64,000 nucleotides of DNA from Odontesthes bonariensis (lineage: Eukaryota > Chordata > Actinopteri > Atheriniformes > Atherinopsidae): contig NC_134509.1 in NCBI RefSeq assembly GCF_027942865.1, positions 27,660,197 to 27,724,196 of the forward strand, in the 5' to 3' direction. The notes beneath the pieces are model-generated. The model searched no databases and was not told the DNA's origin. It was given only the letters and a program-made list of their open reading frames with translations. Position numbers and translations under genes: made by a program. This document shows positions 48,101-59,749 of this stretch, piece by piece. Positions within the stretch are counted from its first letter, which is position 1. Each line of letters starts with the position of its first letter.

Positions 48101-51100
48101 TTCAGCGCATGGATTAGTCAAATGGTGCCTCAAAAGCTTTGCAGACCTCTAATTGATGTGGCAACACACTTGGGTAACCTCCAGTATGCTGTGTGGGAGA
48201 AGATTAAACACATCGCACCCTTCAGTTAGTGTCTCCACATGTGTGAATGCATTGTCTTCTCTGCTCCCCACTTCAGTTTCTCTGAGGTCCTCTTTGTCTT
48301 CCAGCTCCAGTCACCCTGGACTCTAGAACAACCGGCCAGTCTGTGAGGCTGTCTCCTGGGCTCAACAGTATGCGGATCATGCCTGGACCCTCTCAGGGGT
48401 CTGAGCAGGAAATGGGTGAGGATGTGCCTCTCCCAGCCAACCCTGAACGTTTCCATCCTTATTCCTGTGTTTTGGCAAGAGAGGGCTTTAACACAGGAGT
48501 ACACTGTTGGGAAATTGAGGTATTTACATAGCGTGTGTCCATGAATATTTATTATCTCAAAATTTTAGTAAATACTGGCTTTGACTGTGCAAACTTATAA
48601 CCTAAATTCCAAAAAACTTTGGACACTGTTTAAATGGTAAATAAAAAATGATTTACAAATTTCATTCACAACAGATGACTTAGAAAACATATTTAGTGTT
48701 GAAAATGAGACTTATTTCATGAAAAATAGTAGCACCTCTTGAATTTGATGGAAGCAACACGTATCAAAAATGTCTACCAGTATGTATCACCCCCTCTTAT
48801 TTTAACAACAGTCTGTTAAAGGGATAGTTCGCCTCTTTTGACATGAAGCTGTATGACATCCCATATTAGCAATATCATTTATTAAATTTGACTTACCCCC
48901 CGCTGCGTCCTGTGAGCCGAGTTCCAGCCTCGTTTTGGCGTTGACGAAAGTAGTCCGGCTAGTTGGCTGGGGCTAGAAAAATAAAGCACTTCTCAAAACA
49001 ATGTGCGTTCAAAAGAGTAATACATTTGCATCACAAAATCGTTCACCAAAAAAAGTCAGACCACACAATCGCTTGGCGCTATTTTCTTTTCCTTCATATC
49101 AATGCGTACAGCTACCTGCCAACAGCTGTGCCTATTACGGTGTTTACTGCTCGGAAGCAGGGGAGTGCTCGGTCTGCACTTCGGTCTGCACAGTTTACAC
49201 AGCCCGTAGTGATACGAAGGGAGAGAGAAATACGCCAAAACTCAGCTGGAACTCGGCTCACAGGACGCAGCAGGGGGTAAGTCAATGTTCATAAATGATA
49301 TTGTTAATTTGGGATGTCATACAGCTTCATGTCAAAAAGAGGCAAACTATCCCTTTGACATCTTCAAACTATGAAGACCACGACCTTTGGGAGAGGAATG
49401 TGGTCCCATTCTTCTCTGATAAGATTGTAGCTGCTATACAGTCCTGGGTCTTCATTGTTGTATTTCATGATGCTCCAGGTGTTTTCAGTTGGTGAAAGGT
49501 CTGGACTGCAGAGCATATGTTGCTCTAAACCCTGTAGGTATTTTTGTCAGTATTGATGGAGCATTTCCAGATTTGCAGGTTGCCAATTTGATAGGCATTG
49601 ATGAACCCCCATGTCATCAAAGATGGAGGCTTTTGAACTGAGCACTGATAAGAAGCCAGATGGTCTTTCTCCTCTTTAGTCCAGGGGGCGCACTCTCTAC
49701 GATTTCCTAAAATTTAGATTTACTTAAAATTTTAATTTGTTTGACAACAGAACAGTTTTCTACATTGCCTTAATCTATTTAAACAGAGCTTTGGTGGTCT
49801 TTCTGGTGTCTATGCAAATGTGGCTTCTTCTTTGCATGATGGAGCTTTAATGTGCATTTGTGGATGACACAGTTAACTGTGTTTGCAGACAATGATTTCT
49901 GGATTATGTTTTTCAATGTATAATTTTACACTGAGAAACATATTCCTGAGATTTGTAGAGGCTTTTCTTGTTTTGTTTTTTACAGTTTGCTGAACCTTTG
50001 CCTGTCTTTACTTCTGAGAGAATCTGCCTCTTGAAGTTGTTCATTTTTATTCTGACCTGTTGCCAATTAACCTATTTAGCTGCAACATGTTTCTGCTGAC
50101 TTTTTCAGCCTTTTGTTCACAACTCTTAACTTTTTGATATGTTTGGCTGCCATCAAATTTTAAGTAACATTTTTAACTTTCCACTTATGATTCTATATTC
50201 TGTTTTGAATACAATATTTTTTTTATGACATTTGCAAATAATTTCACTGTTTTTATTCGATTATTTACATTTTACTCAGTGGTCCAACATTTTTTTTAAT
50301 TTGAGATTATGAAATGGAGATATTGGTATGGTCTAAAGAAATCCATCAGTGTCTGCTGTCATTCACCCTGCTTTCCTGAACAAATTGTCTCTGAAATTTT
50401 AAGGTGAATCATTTTCTTTGTTCTTTACATCAGGTTGGTGGCAATAACAACTGGACACTTGGTGTAGCTGCTCAGTCAGTGTCCAGAAAGGGAGAGTTTG
50501 AGGTATGTCCAGAGGCAGGACTCTGGTGTATCAGCCTGCGAGATGGAGAGTACCGAGCTCTCACAACTCCCTCTCAGATCCTCAACCTTGACAGCTCACA
50601 CCTGCTCAACAGGGTCTTTGTGAAGCTGGACTGTGATGGAGGGATACTAGAATTCATGAATGCTGACACTGATACACTTCTTTTTACCTTCAGACATTGC
50701 TTTGCAGAAATCGTGTACCCATATTTTCAGAGTATATCTGTTGGGGCTAGTCTTGCTGTGTTGGCACAAAGAGTGGACATCAGCATGGGGTCAGATTGTG
50801 TCTCTCTGGACGACACGGTTATCCTTGGCAAGGATCAGGAAATGAAAGCCCAATCTTCCACAAAGAAAGATATTATTACTGACTCAAACAGCAACAGCGA
50901 AACGGACATTGAACATTGGATTGAAGACAAGAAAGCGAAAGCAATTAGTTCTGTGAGAAAGGAGAATACAGCAAAATTTTGTGAAAAGGAAAATACATTG
51001 AACAACACAGCTGCTGTCAAAAAACAGACCAGGAAACCCAAGTTCAATGTGACCTATCATGTTTCACTAAACAGGATGCTAAATACATCAACAATGGATA

Positions 51101-51123
51101 TGACAACTACAGATAAAGCTTGA
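45101..51123 (+). CDS. TRIM-like protein: B-box, coiled coil, PRY-SPRY, no RING
   Basis: Seven plus-strand exons: 45101-45319, 47492-47587, 47679-47915, 47994-48016, 48106-48224, 48305-48519 and 50434-51123, in phase, 532 residues. Exon sizes of 96, 237 and 23 bases are the classic TRIM pattern. A B-box 2 zinc finger has C30, H33, C41, D44, C49, C52, H57 and H60. A coiled coil spans about 74-184 (EELKTLLSGLNMKMEHFKQV, then a K/E-rich heptad region). PRY begins at TPVTLDSRTTGQSVRL (about 232) and SPRY shows FHPYSCVLAREGF, HCWEIEV, NNNWTLGVA and KLDCDGGILEF, ending near 416. A charged 116-residue tail without a known domain follows. TRIMs usually have a RING in the first coding exon; here none is visible, so ligase activity is doubtful. 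TRIM14 and TRIM16 are known RING-less precedents. The gene lies between colgalt1 and slc27a1, on the opposite strand. A poly(A) signal AATAAA is at 51503. Confidence 0.85.
46373..46770. repeat. 31-bp direct repeats and CGTTTAGG clusters in TRIM intron 1
   Basis: The segment GGATACAGGTCGTTTAGGCC, continuing for 11 more bases, occurs at 46373-46403 and again at 46699-46729 without mismatch. The bases before both copies are also similar (GTAxAAACGTT). After the second copy the motif GCAGTCGTTTAG occurs twice more (to about 46768). The roughly 295 bases between the copies are AT-rich. This could be terminal direct repeats of a small element or a remnant of a larger tandem array. Confidence 0.8.
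48599..50306. mobile_element. Kolobok-like DNA transposon remnant in the last TRIM intron
   Basis: The ends are degenerate inverted repeats: left AAATTCCAAAAAACTTTGG followed by ACACTGT, and on the right the reverse complement AAATTAAAAAAAATGTTGG. Both are followed by a TTTGCAAAT or TTTACAAAT box. TTAT flanks both sides (48595-48598 and 50307-50310), compatible with a TTAA target site, which is the Kolobok habit. The interior has no open frame but contains long islands of the fish family (GACCACGACCTTTGGGAG, GGTGAAAGGTCTGGACTGCA). A younger MITE is inserted at 48818-49356. It fills most of intron 6 of the TRIM gene. Confidence 0.55.
48818..49356. mobile_element. Foldback MITE with inverted repeats over 110 bp long
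   Basis: The left arm (48818-48928) and right arm (49244-49356) are reverse complements with only a few differences, from AAAGGGATAGTTYGCCTC at the tip to GCGTCCTGTGAGCCGAGTTC inside. Weaker pairing continues for about ten more bases (GTTTTGGCGT). The unpaired centre is about 290 bases. There is no protein. Left and right flanks (CTGTT and GACAT) give no clear target duplication, so the superfamily is open. The AAAGGGATAGTTC tip is common in cyprinid and other fish repeats. Open frames across it (48963-49294) are by-products. Confidence 0.85.
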
Positions 51124-52265
51124 TAAATGTTGCTAATCAGACCTATTTTCTTAGTAATAATTAACATATGCAGACACATTGAATTATGATAAAATATTCA
51201 AACTTCAAGAGCTTTACAAGCATTTCTGTTATTTTTTAGCCTCAGAGTGCAGCTCCAGGGTTAGCAATGTTGCTCCGTCTGTCTGTGCACCACATTATGA
51301 ATATAATTTACTTTATCATTTTCTCTAGCGATACAATGAGGTTTGTGTTAGAGCTTTTTGGTGAAATTTAGTAGTAAAAGAAATATTCAGATCCTTTACT
51401 TAAGTATTACTACCAATACAGCAATTCAAATGTCATTACTAGAAATAACCCTAAACAAAAATTGTAATATAAAGGACTACTTTCTATAAGCCATCGGTAG
51501 CTAATAAAGTAAGAAACCATTACAACGATCTTTAATGTCTTGTATTGTCAAATTCACAATTTGAGTAATATTTTCATCTGAAAGGTAACTAGTAAATGTG
51601 GTTGTCATGTAAGTGTGGAGGACTGGAAAGAACTTTTTTCCCTCTAGAATGAAGAGGAATAGATGTATAAACTGGCATAAAATGCAGATACTCAAGTAAA
51701 GCAGTACCTCATAATTTTACTCATGTGTTCAGTTACTTTTCGCCTGATTAATTCTAACATGACTTTAACAAAATACATTCCTGTGACAGTTTTGGACCAT
51801 CAGGTCTTAACATAAGCTTAGTTTTTTGATAAATTCATGGAAATAGTCTGAATTGTACTTTGTATATATTGCTTATTTCGCAAATATTAGCATCACAAAA
51901 AATGTCAAAAGTTTCAGTGACTATGTTGAGTGAAAGTGTGAGCTTGGTTTGCTGTTTGTTATCCTAAAAGTTTTAAGGCAAGGCACCAAATGCTTTCTCA
52001 GAGGCTAATATCCAATTTATATTTGAATGTAAGCTCAAATTAGAGGACATATCTCAATCAAGACACACTCAACAGAGAAGAGGGTTGATGTGTGGAGTTG
52101 AGTTGCTCACTCCACGTCCGAAAGCAAGTTCCAAGGAAAACAGCTGCTAAGTCATAGTTTTAAAAGGAAGAGTTGTAATGACTCTCTGTTTTATTTTGAC
52201 AAAAGCATGTCATTTGAGTTACATTAGTATTTCAGAAAAGTGTGTCAGCTTGTAAAAAAAGGACA
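51124..52265. other. 3' UTR of the TRIM gene and convergent intergenic DNA
   Basis: A canonical AATAAA lies at 51503-51508, which would give a 3' UTR of about 400 bases. The rest separates two convergent genes, TRIM and slc27a1, and has no coding content that I can see. Confidence 0.45.
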
Positions 52266-52600
<335 letters not shown>

Positions 52601-52675
52601 CTATTAGGGTTACAAGCCTAGATACTGCGCAATGTTTTTGTATATTGGGCTGTACCTCGTAGGCCTCCTCTTGTC

Positions 52676-55600
52676 TCAAAGTGACACTTTGCCCTCTTTA
52701 ATGGCGTTATATAGTTCATCAGTAACAGCCTCATAACACCCGGCACGACTGTTCAGAAAACAGATCTTTTCACTTGTGTCTTGTGGCTTGTATCCTTCCC
52801 TCTGCAGACGCATTTTTGAAATTTTGAAAGTGCCTGAGAATAAAAGCAGAAAAAAAGTTTGCATCCTCATTTCTTATTTCTTTTTTGTTGTAGTTGTTAG
52901 AAACATGTTTTTGTCTTTGCATTGTTGTCTCACCGGTAGTGTCAACAGAGGACAGGAGTCGCAGAAAGACAGGCCGTGCATAGGAAGGAAGAGCTTTCTG
53001 TACAGCGATCCAGAATGCATTAAGGTCAAAATGCTCCCCTGCATAAGCTATTGCAGCCATACCGGCCTTTCCTTCTACACCTACACACACAGCGGCAAAC
53101 AGTGATAGACAGTCAGCTGAGACAATTAATGCTTTATGACAGAGTAATGCTTTTTGTTTTGGACTTGAATCTTTGGATTTGTATGTTTATTTCTTCCTAA
53201 CTGTCTCATCTCCTCTGTACCTGGTACTGACACCCCATAGACAGCTACATCAGTGTGTCCCATCAGGCGACTGAGGACTCCCTCCACTTCTGTGGTGGAA
53301 ACATTTTCTCCTCGCCAACGAAATGTGTCACCGATGCGGTCCTTGAAATATATGTAGCCATATTCATCCATCACCAGCACATCACCTAATGAGAGAGAAG
53401 GAAAAAATATCAATTACAATCATCCCTGAGGCGATTGCAGTAATAAGATTAATTCAATTGTGTGACACTTTCTTAATTTCTTAAGACAAATTACTTTGTT
53501 GCAGTTTAAATTACAGAGGAAAAATAACTGGCTGAATAAATAACAAAATGTACCTAAAAAATAAATACTGGTTACTTGACGGACTCTTGAAAAGTTGAAG
53601 AATAGCGGTAAAAGAGGAGAAGTTGAAATCTCCAGAGATCCATGTGATTGCATTTGGGTGTTTGTCTTTGTAGCTTCACAACGACTGAGCAGGTAATGTA
53701 GGTGAACTATCTCAGTGGACAACATGGATGTAAACTCAAATTCAAAAGTCATACTTCGGGATGCAGAGACACTCCTTCCTCCTGATCTGTTGTTAGTTAG
53801 CACTGCAATAGCTACCTTCTTTACTCTTACTGGCATGTCTGCAGTAGCCCAAATAGTCTAAAAGCTGGGTAGAGAGATATTGAACTCTGTTTTATCTTGC
53901 TGGAACCTTGTCTCGGTAAAACAAACCCTTTTGCATTTCAAATATTCTTTTTGTGTATTTATCCGTGCTCCAAGCTCATCCATTTTCTCTGTAAGTGACC
54001 TTGCATTCCCCATGATGACCAAGCAAAGAAATTGCAAAGACATCCTCATCATTTCTCTATATGTGGCTCCTGCTCTGCATTCTGGTGTCTCCTCTTTGAC
54101 CTTACTCTTTTCGGGGTCTTATTTCACGCATTACTTCCACCTCAATCAGCTGCTCCCACACACATACGACTATCATTTGGCAAAGTATTGCATCATAATA
54201 GATACCAAAAAGTGCCAGAAGAAATCCCTCTGGCAGTTAAGCATTCAGCATTCAAAAAAAATAGTCAACACATTTTTATACAGAAAAAAAAACAAAAAAT
54301 AGAAAGAATGACACAATATAACCAGAGCAACTGCAACAAGCTGCTAGTCTTGAACCTTAAATTGTGCTCTGTAAAGATCGTCTTATGATGATACAGTGTT
54401 GAATTTGCCATCCAAAAATGTCCACTCCCTATAATTTCTAATAGTGACATAACAGTCCAAACTGTTTTGTAAATATGGCAGTTATGAGCCTGAAATATTC
54501 ATTCATTCAACTCATGTCCCCTGTATCCAAACTGTGCAGTGTGTTACTGTTCTGTGATATAGAGCAGTGGTCAAGTTCTCTTAGCTTTAAATAGCTTTAA
54601 AGTCTCTAATAACAATCATCATTTGCTGTTTTTGCAACTCATAGGGAAGCATATCTGATCATGAACTGAGAGAAAGTGGTAAACACATGTTGAACAGCAC
54701 AAGTTAGGGCAATTTGTAATCCAGCCGTCCTATACTGGATGTCTTTGTATAAAGACAGCAAAGCTGTAAATCAAAACCCAGACATCATATCATTACAATT
54801 CCGATTTATAAAGAGACAGAGTAAAACATGCCTGAGATATAAGCAGAGTCTCCCATCTTGAATATATTGTGAGCTATTTTCTGATTTGTTGAGTCCTGAT
54901 CAGCATAACCGTCAAATCTCCTGAGTGGATCAGTGTCATTGATGTATCCCACTAACATTCCTGGCTCCCCTGCAGAGACAGACCTGTGTTATTATCTGCA
55001 ACATGTTTTCATCCTGTTATGGCTTCATCTCTGTGTGTGTGATGTTACCAGGCAGACAGGGTATACAGAGTCCTTGTGAATCCCTGAGCAGCTCTTTGTG
55101 ATCCTGCTTTACCCTGACAAGTCTGATGGGGTAAAAGCTGGGCACGATGCAGCTAATGAAGCCACATGATCCCACCTGGATGTGTAAACACAAGATACAA
55201 GTCACTTTTTTTTCAATCCTTCGGCTTATTAAGATTTGAAACAAGTTGCATAAAAGCATACTTTTCCATCTATGTTGATTAGACTGCAATTGCATTCAGT
55301 TGCTCCATAAAATTCCCCAATTCTTTGTATTCTGAATCTCTGGACAAACTCCTCCCACACAGAAGGACGGAGGCCATTACCGATGGCAACTCGGACCCGG
55401 TGATGAGCCTCAGATGGACCGATAGGCTGGGCCAACAGATAACGACAGATCTCACCTATGTACTGGATTACCTGGATATGCACACACACATGGGCAATTA
55501 CACACAAAATTGGAGGGACTTGTCTACAGAAGAACATTAAAAGGACTTCTTGCCTGCGGCATACACACTTATTGAAGCAGTGTGAACTCACAGTGCATTT

Positions 55601-58600
55601 GTATTTAACACAGTCGTCCCAAAAGCGTCTGGCTGAGAACTTCCTCTTGATTACAACAGTCACACCAAAGAGCAAACACTGTCCCACACCCATGATGGCA
55701 CCTGTAACCATACACATCAACACATGCAGCATGCCAAAAAAAAGACTGTGATAACAGCCGTCGAGTCCAAGCCAGTAGTAACAAAAGACTTTACTGACTC
55801 AATAATACTGGGTTATTGCGAATCAGCCATACTCTAAAAGGGTTATAATCATACAATAAATTAATTATGGAGTATATGTCAAACAGAGTTAGACCTACCT
55901 GCAGAGTGATAGAGGGGAAGGCAGGTATAGACAATGTCATCACGACACACGCCAAAAGCATGAAAAATGGAGGTAGCGATACGGAAATACCTGACAAATG
56001 AGAATAAATTAACTGAGTGATAGTTTGTACATACTGACAGTCTAGATGGTGAATCAAACACTGTTGGGTCTAAAAGTCAACCCAGCTGGCACAAACAGTT
56101 CACAACGTTGAACGAATTGTTGAGACACTCTCTGTCAAACTGACAAAGCAGGGAAAAAAAGTTTTAATACTAGACTTAAAGGTAGGGTAGGAGATCCAGG
56201 ATTTTGAGTCCAGCGAAGCTGCATTTTGAAAATACACAGGTAAAAAGTCCCAACCCTTTTCTTCACTTTCGCCCCGAAGGCACGCCTCTAGAGTACATGA
56301 ACGCGCACGAGCACGAAGGTGCACGAGCGCTGTTCTGACAGCAAGCATCGATCGTTGCCGTATTTAGTATTTAGTATTTAGTTTATGCTAACTATACGTT
56401 TAATAATGCTAGGTGCTAGCCAAGCTGGCTCTAGTTTAGCTTCCTGCCAAGCTTCGTTCACGGAGCAGGGTACGCGCACAGGGGGAAGGAGGGGGAGGGG
56501 GAGGGGGAGGGAGGAGCAGATTGCAGTTTGATAGACGGCATCAGAATCCAATCATTGTGAACGGTCCGTTCACAATGATTGGATACTGTTTTTCCTAGAT
56601 TGTACGTTCTAGAGGCCACTAAAACTTTTAATATTTGTGTCAAAACTTTTAATTAATTGGTTGCAATGAGGGTGTGAAGAGTATTTCAAGCAATATGTAA
56701 AAAAATGTTCCAGAAAAAGATCCCCTACCCCGCCTTTAAGTAAAAGTACAGATATAGACATTTATAAATACTCCATTGAAAATGAAAGTGTTGCATGATT
56801 TGTTGTCTCAAACTACATCATCATGACTTATCATGACTAACTGTTTAACTGCTGTGAGAAGCTGTTGGAAAAGGAGTTATAAATAGCTTTTCATTGTTGT
56901 GCATTTGTTTTCTTTCATAAACTGACTCATCAGTTCAGGTCACAGATGAACTCACCGGCTGTGAATTATTATAGCTGCCTTTGGCATTCCTGTTGTACCT
57001 GAGGTGTAAATGTAGAAAAGTCTGTCTGCATTGAAACAGAGAAGAAAAGTTTTGGATGGATGTTAGAAATTCTTCAGCCTTTCATTGTCTGTTTTGTGTT
57101 TGACAGTGTTTCATTTGTCTGGTATGCACCAAGACTCCTTCATCACTCCCTCACATGCTTTTTTTCTTTTTTGTGACAGGTGAGCAAGCAAAGACTTGAA
57201 AAGTATCAACATAGGAATGTAGTGTAATAACGAAGGTAAAAACCAATAGAGATGTGCAACAAAATTAATTAAAGTAACTAATCCTCAAGTGTACCATGTG
57301 AACCAAACAGATTTTTTTAGTAACATTTATAAGGTTATACACTTAATCTTTTCAAAAAGAAGTTTCTTCTCAAAGCATTTCTTTAAATGAGCCCAGGGTT
57401 TAGTGTGTGTTGGTGCATGTGCTGTTAAATTAACAGCAAACAGGGTAAAATCTGGCACCAAGCACATTTCTGTGTCAGGCAAAGACTTGTTAAGAAGATT
57501 ATGTTGCAATCGGTGTTGCATCTTTGTAAAATGGAACATAAGAATGAAAAGGGAATACGTGCATACCCCATCTCATGGACAAGCAATACAGAACTTTACC
57601 ATTGAATCCTTTCTTTAGTTTGTACTGTGGTGGGTGTGTGGGAGAACGAGTCAGAAGGCCATTCAAACTCTGAACCTTGGAGCTGCAGAGCTTCTCCTCC
57701 TCGTCCTCTTCCTCCTCCACCTCACCAATACTGAACAAAACCATGCCGGGCTGCAAAAAGCGAGTCACTTCTGATACCGCTGGGGGTTGATCAACATTGT
57801 AGATGAGTAGATGAGCATGGAAGACAACACATCTTTCTGTTAACTGGGTTGTACTGATGAGATTTTTAAATATTTTATCAGCTTGTTATATTGTAAGTGA
57901 ATATTTACAGTCACAGGATACGTTCAAACCTTTAGTCATTTCAGTTCCAAAGACCATCGCCTCAGCACGACACATGCTGATGCAGTGCAGCAGAGATTCT
58001 TGTCGAAGATTGTGATTGATGAATGCAGCCTCTACACCTATCATAGCCAGTCCCAACCACAGAGCTACCACTAAAGGCTGGTTTTCCATGTACAAAGCTA
58101 CAACATCACCCTCAGTCCAGCCTTGTGCCAGAGCCCAATGTGCCACAGCATGGCATCGCTCCTGCAGCTCCCTAAAAGTCCAAACCTGAGGGAAATAAAT
58201 ATAGAAATGCTGTGAGCTTCTTTTTAAAAATGTCTAGCTTAGTGAAGGGACCAGCGCCTTAATTGAGGTTTTTATTTGTAATTCTCTCACCTCTCCTGTG
58301 GCCTCATAGATCAAGGCAGCTTTATCTGGATGCATCTTCACAGTTTGGGCAAACAAGGCAGGGATAGTGCTCCTATTTCGCAGATTGCGATGCATGGAAA
58401 ACTTCAATCGCATAATAATAGCCAGTAATCTATTAGACAGAAAGAAGTGGTCGGGGAGGAATGAAGGATGGTTGAAATTAAGTAGGTAACATGTAAGATT
58501 AATATAGATTTCAAATGGGAGACATTTGGAGAAATATGCTCATATAGTTATGCAAACTTCCATACATTAAGTCTCTTTTGATGGTGTGCAGAACAATAAG

Positions 58601-58735
58601 AACTTTCTTCCAGGATCCCATCCAGGCCATGAAGAACCCCAGCACTACCAACAGTTTGCAGAACCAGGGAAGGGAGAGCAACAACACAGCCCCCAAAACA
58701 ATGAGGCTCAAAATGACACAACTCATCAGATTCAT
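52676..58735 (-). CDS. slc27a1: Long-chain fatty acid transport protein 1
   Basis: Thirteen coding exons on the minus strand: 58735-58566, 58429-58291, 58185-57930, 57779-57600, 57025-56956, 55990-55899, 55701-55592, 55471-55262, 55175-55049, 54969-54832, 53385-53221, 53080-52934 and 52833-52676. The total is 1962 bases, 653 residues (human SLC27A1 has 646), in phase. FATP1 is a membrane acyl-CoA synthetase that promotes uptake of long-chain fatty acids. Visible are an N-terminal membrane segment (about 6-40), the AMP-binding motif [10 protein letters not shown] at 255-264, [21 protein letters not shown], and the FATP motif [17 protein letters not shown] at 517-533. VDTTGTFKI near the C-terminus favours SLC27A1 over SLC27A4. 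Two oddities: the intron after exon 10 uses a GC donor, and residues about 208-219 are an acidic run. The donor after exon 3 is GTTTGA, weak but in phase. A 5' UTR exon lies at 58815 upward. Confidence 0.95.
53590..54052 (-). mobile_element. LINE endonuclease fragment in an slc27a1 intron
   Basis: The minus-strand frame 54052-53858 reads [26 protein letters not shown] and CFTETRF. These match the start of APE endonucleases of fish LINEs (NVRSLxNKMDEL, then LTETWL with the catalytic glutamate). Sequence to about 53590 may be the continuation in other frames. It is 3'-truncated and dead, lying in the intron between slc27a1 exons 10 and 11 in the same orientation. Confidence 0.5.
56481..56513 (+). 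other. G-rich run with G-quadruplex potential
   Basis: Six runs of three or more G separated by one to three other bases (GGGGGAAGGAGGGGGAGGGG and on). This satisfies the usual four-G-tract pattern. It is on the strand opposite to slc27a1 transcription and inside the MITE. Confidence 0.75.
56546..56584. repeat. 39-bp palindrome with 19-bp arms
   Basis: The arm ATCCAATCATTGTGAACGG is followed by one T and then its exact reverse complement. Such a compact palindrome can form a cruciform or a hairpin. It is near the middle of the right half of the MITE. Confidence 0.92.
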
Positions 58736-58814
58736 TATCTGTGGAAGAGCAAACAGTGACATCGTGTACAAAAAGGGGTCAGAATGAACAGATTTAAAGA
58801 GAGCAAATGCTTAC

Positions 58815-58980
58815 CTGTCGACAAATTTTAGTAATGCTCCACTAAGAAAAGAAACATGGAAGAGCAGCAGTTAGTCCTAAAGATCTCTCTGTGAAGCCAC
58901 AGTGTCAGCAGCAGCAGAAGCAAACCGGGGCAGATGTTTACAGAGCAGCTGTCAGAGGTTAAATGCCTGATAAGCAGCTT
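58815..58980 (-). other. slc27a1: 5' non-coding exon of slc27a1
   Basis: The minus strand has a good donor (CGACAG|GTAAGC) at 58815, facing the acceptor CCACAG at 58739-58744 just before the start-codon exon. The sequence between the donor and the TATA-like box has stops in frame with the ATG, so it is untranslated. The upstream limit near 58980 is inferred from the TATA position. Confidence 0.5.
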
Positions 58981-59006
58981 TCCAGAGAGAGCAGCGCAGG
59001 TTACAA

Positions 59007-59012
59007 CTTATA
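59007..59012 (-). promoter_or_regulatory. TATA-like box of slc27a1
   Basis: The minus strand reads CGCTATAAGTTG, preceded by a GTGACGCAGG element that resembles a CRE/AP-1 half site. A start about 30 bases downstream would give a 5' UTR exon of about 165 bases ending at the donor at 58815. Confidence 0.4.
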
Positions 59013-59745
59013 GCGCCTGCGTCACAGCATAGTGAGTGTGATTCATTACCCTCGGAGGCAAAATGTAACATCTGATTTGTAAGTTGTAAATTTTATGGGG
59101 GAATGAAGTAAGAGTTGTAAAGTAAAACTAGCAAAAAGTATACCCCATAATCAAACTGAAATATCTCCATTCAGGCCAGGAATAATCATGGAAATATATC
59201 CTAAAATATAAAAATACTAGGAAATGGCGCCTACTTCACGAGAAGATAATCTTCACTGTTTACTTGAAATACAAGCAGGATTTTAAAAACAGAGTGAAGC
59301 GAACTTCAACAATGAAACTGCTCAGGAACTGTAGTAAATGATCCTGTAAACAAAATCACAGAATTAAGTTTGGCAATCTTTGCAAAACAGCTGACTTTAA
59401 CTGTTGTCATATGACTAGATGGCAAAGAAGCCTCCAGGTGACAACAAACAAAAACAATCAAAAGGGAATTAAATGTAAAAGAACAGATCTACTACAAAAC
59501 TGTATTAAAAGAAAATAAAATATATTTATTCCTTAATCTTCAAGTAAAAGAAGTTTAGTGAAAGTATAGGCTTACTCAATTCATTATACATTATAGCATT
59601 TCTAGAATCTGGTTTGAGTTAACTGAGGCAACTCTAAAAGACTTTAAGATTTTAATTCTGTGTAATGGATATGTCATAGCTCATTTACTGATCATTTACT
59701 CATCATGTAAATGCCATAGCATTTACCACATATTACAATATATCC
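59013..59745. other. Upstream flank of slc27a1, no further feature
   Basis: AT-rich intergenic DNA with no coding frame or recognised repeat. Confidence 0.35.
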
Positions 59746-59749
59746 TTTG

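Larger units (their letters stand above)
56175..56740. mobile_element. MITE in an slc27a1 intron
   Basis: The left end CTTAAAGGTAGGGTAGGAGA and the right end, as reverse complement CTTAAAGGCGGGGTAGGGGA, match with three differences. The 566-base element is non-coding and richer in GC and CpG than its surroundings. It contains a G-rich run (56481-56513) and a near-perfect 39-base palindrome (56546-56584). It lies between slc27a1 exons 5 and 6. No clear target duplication is seen (TAGA and TAAA flanks). Confidence 0.75.

Noticed and set aside
48963-49294. Overlapping open frames of about 100 codons
   Set aside because: They lie inside the foldback MITE and reflect its composition.
54820-54830. 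GT donor four bases downstream of the GC donor in slc27a1
   Set aside because: Its use would shift the frame and give a stop codon at the next exon, breaking the conserved SGDVLVMDE junction.
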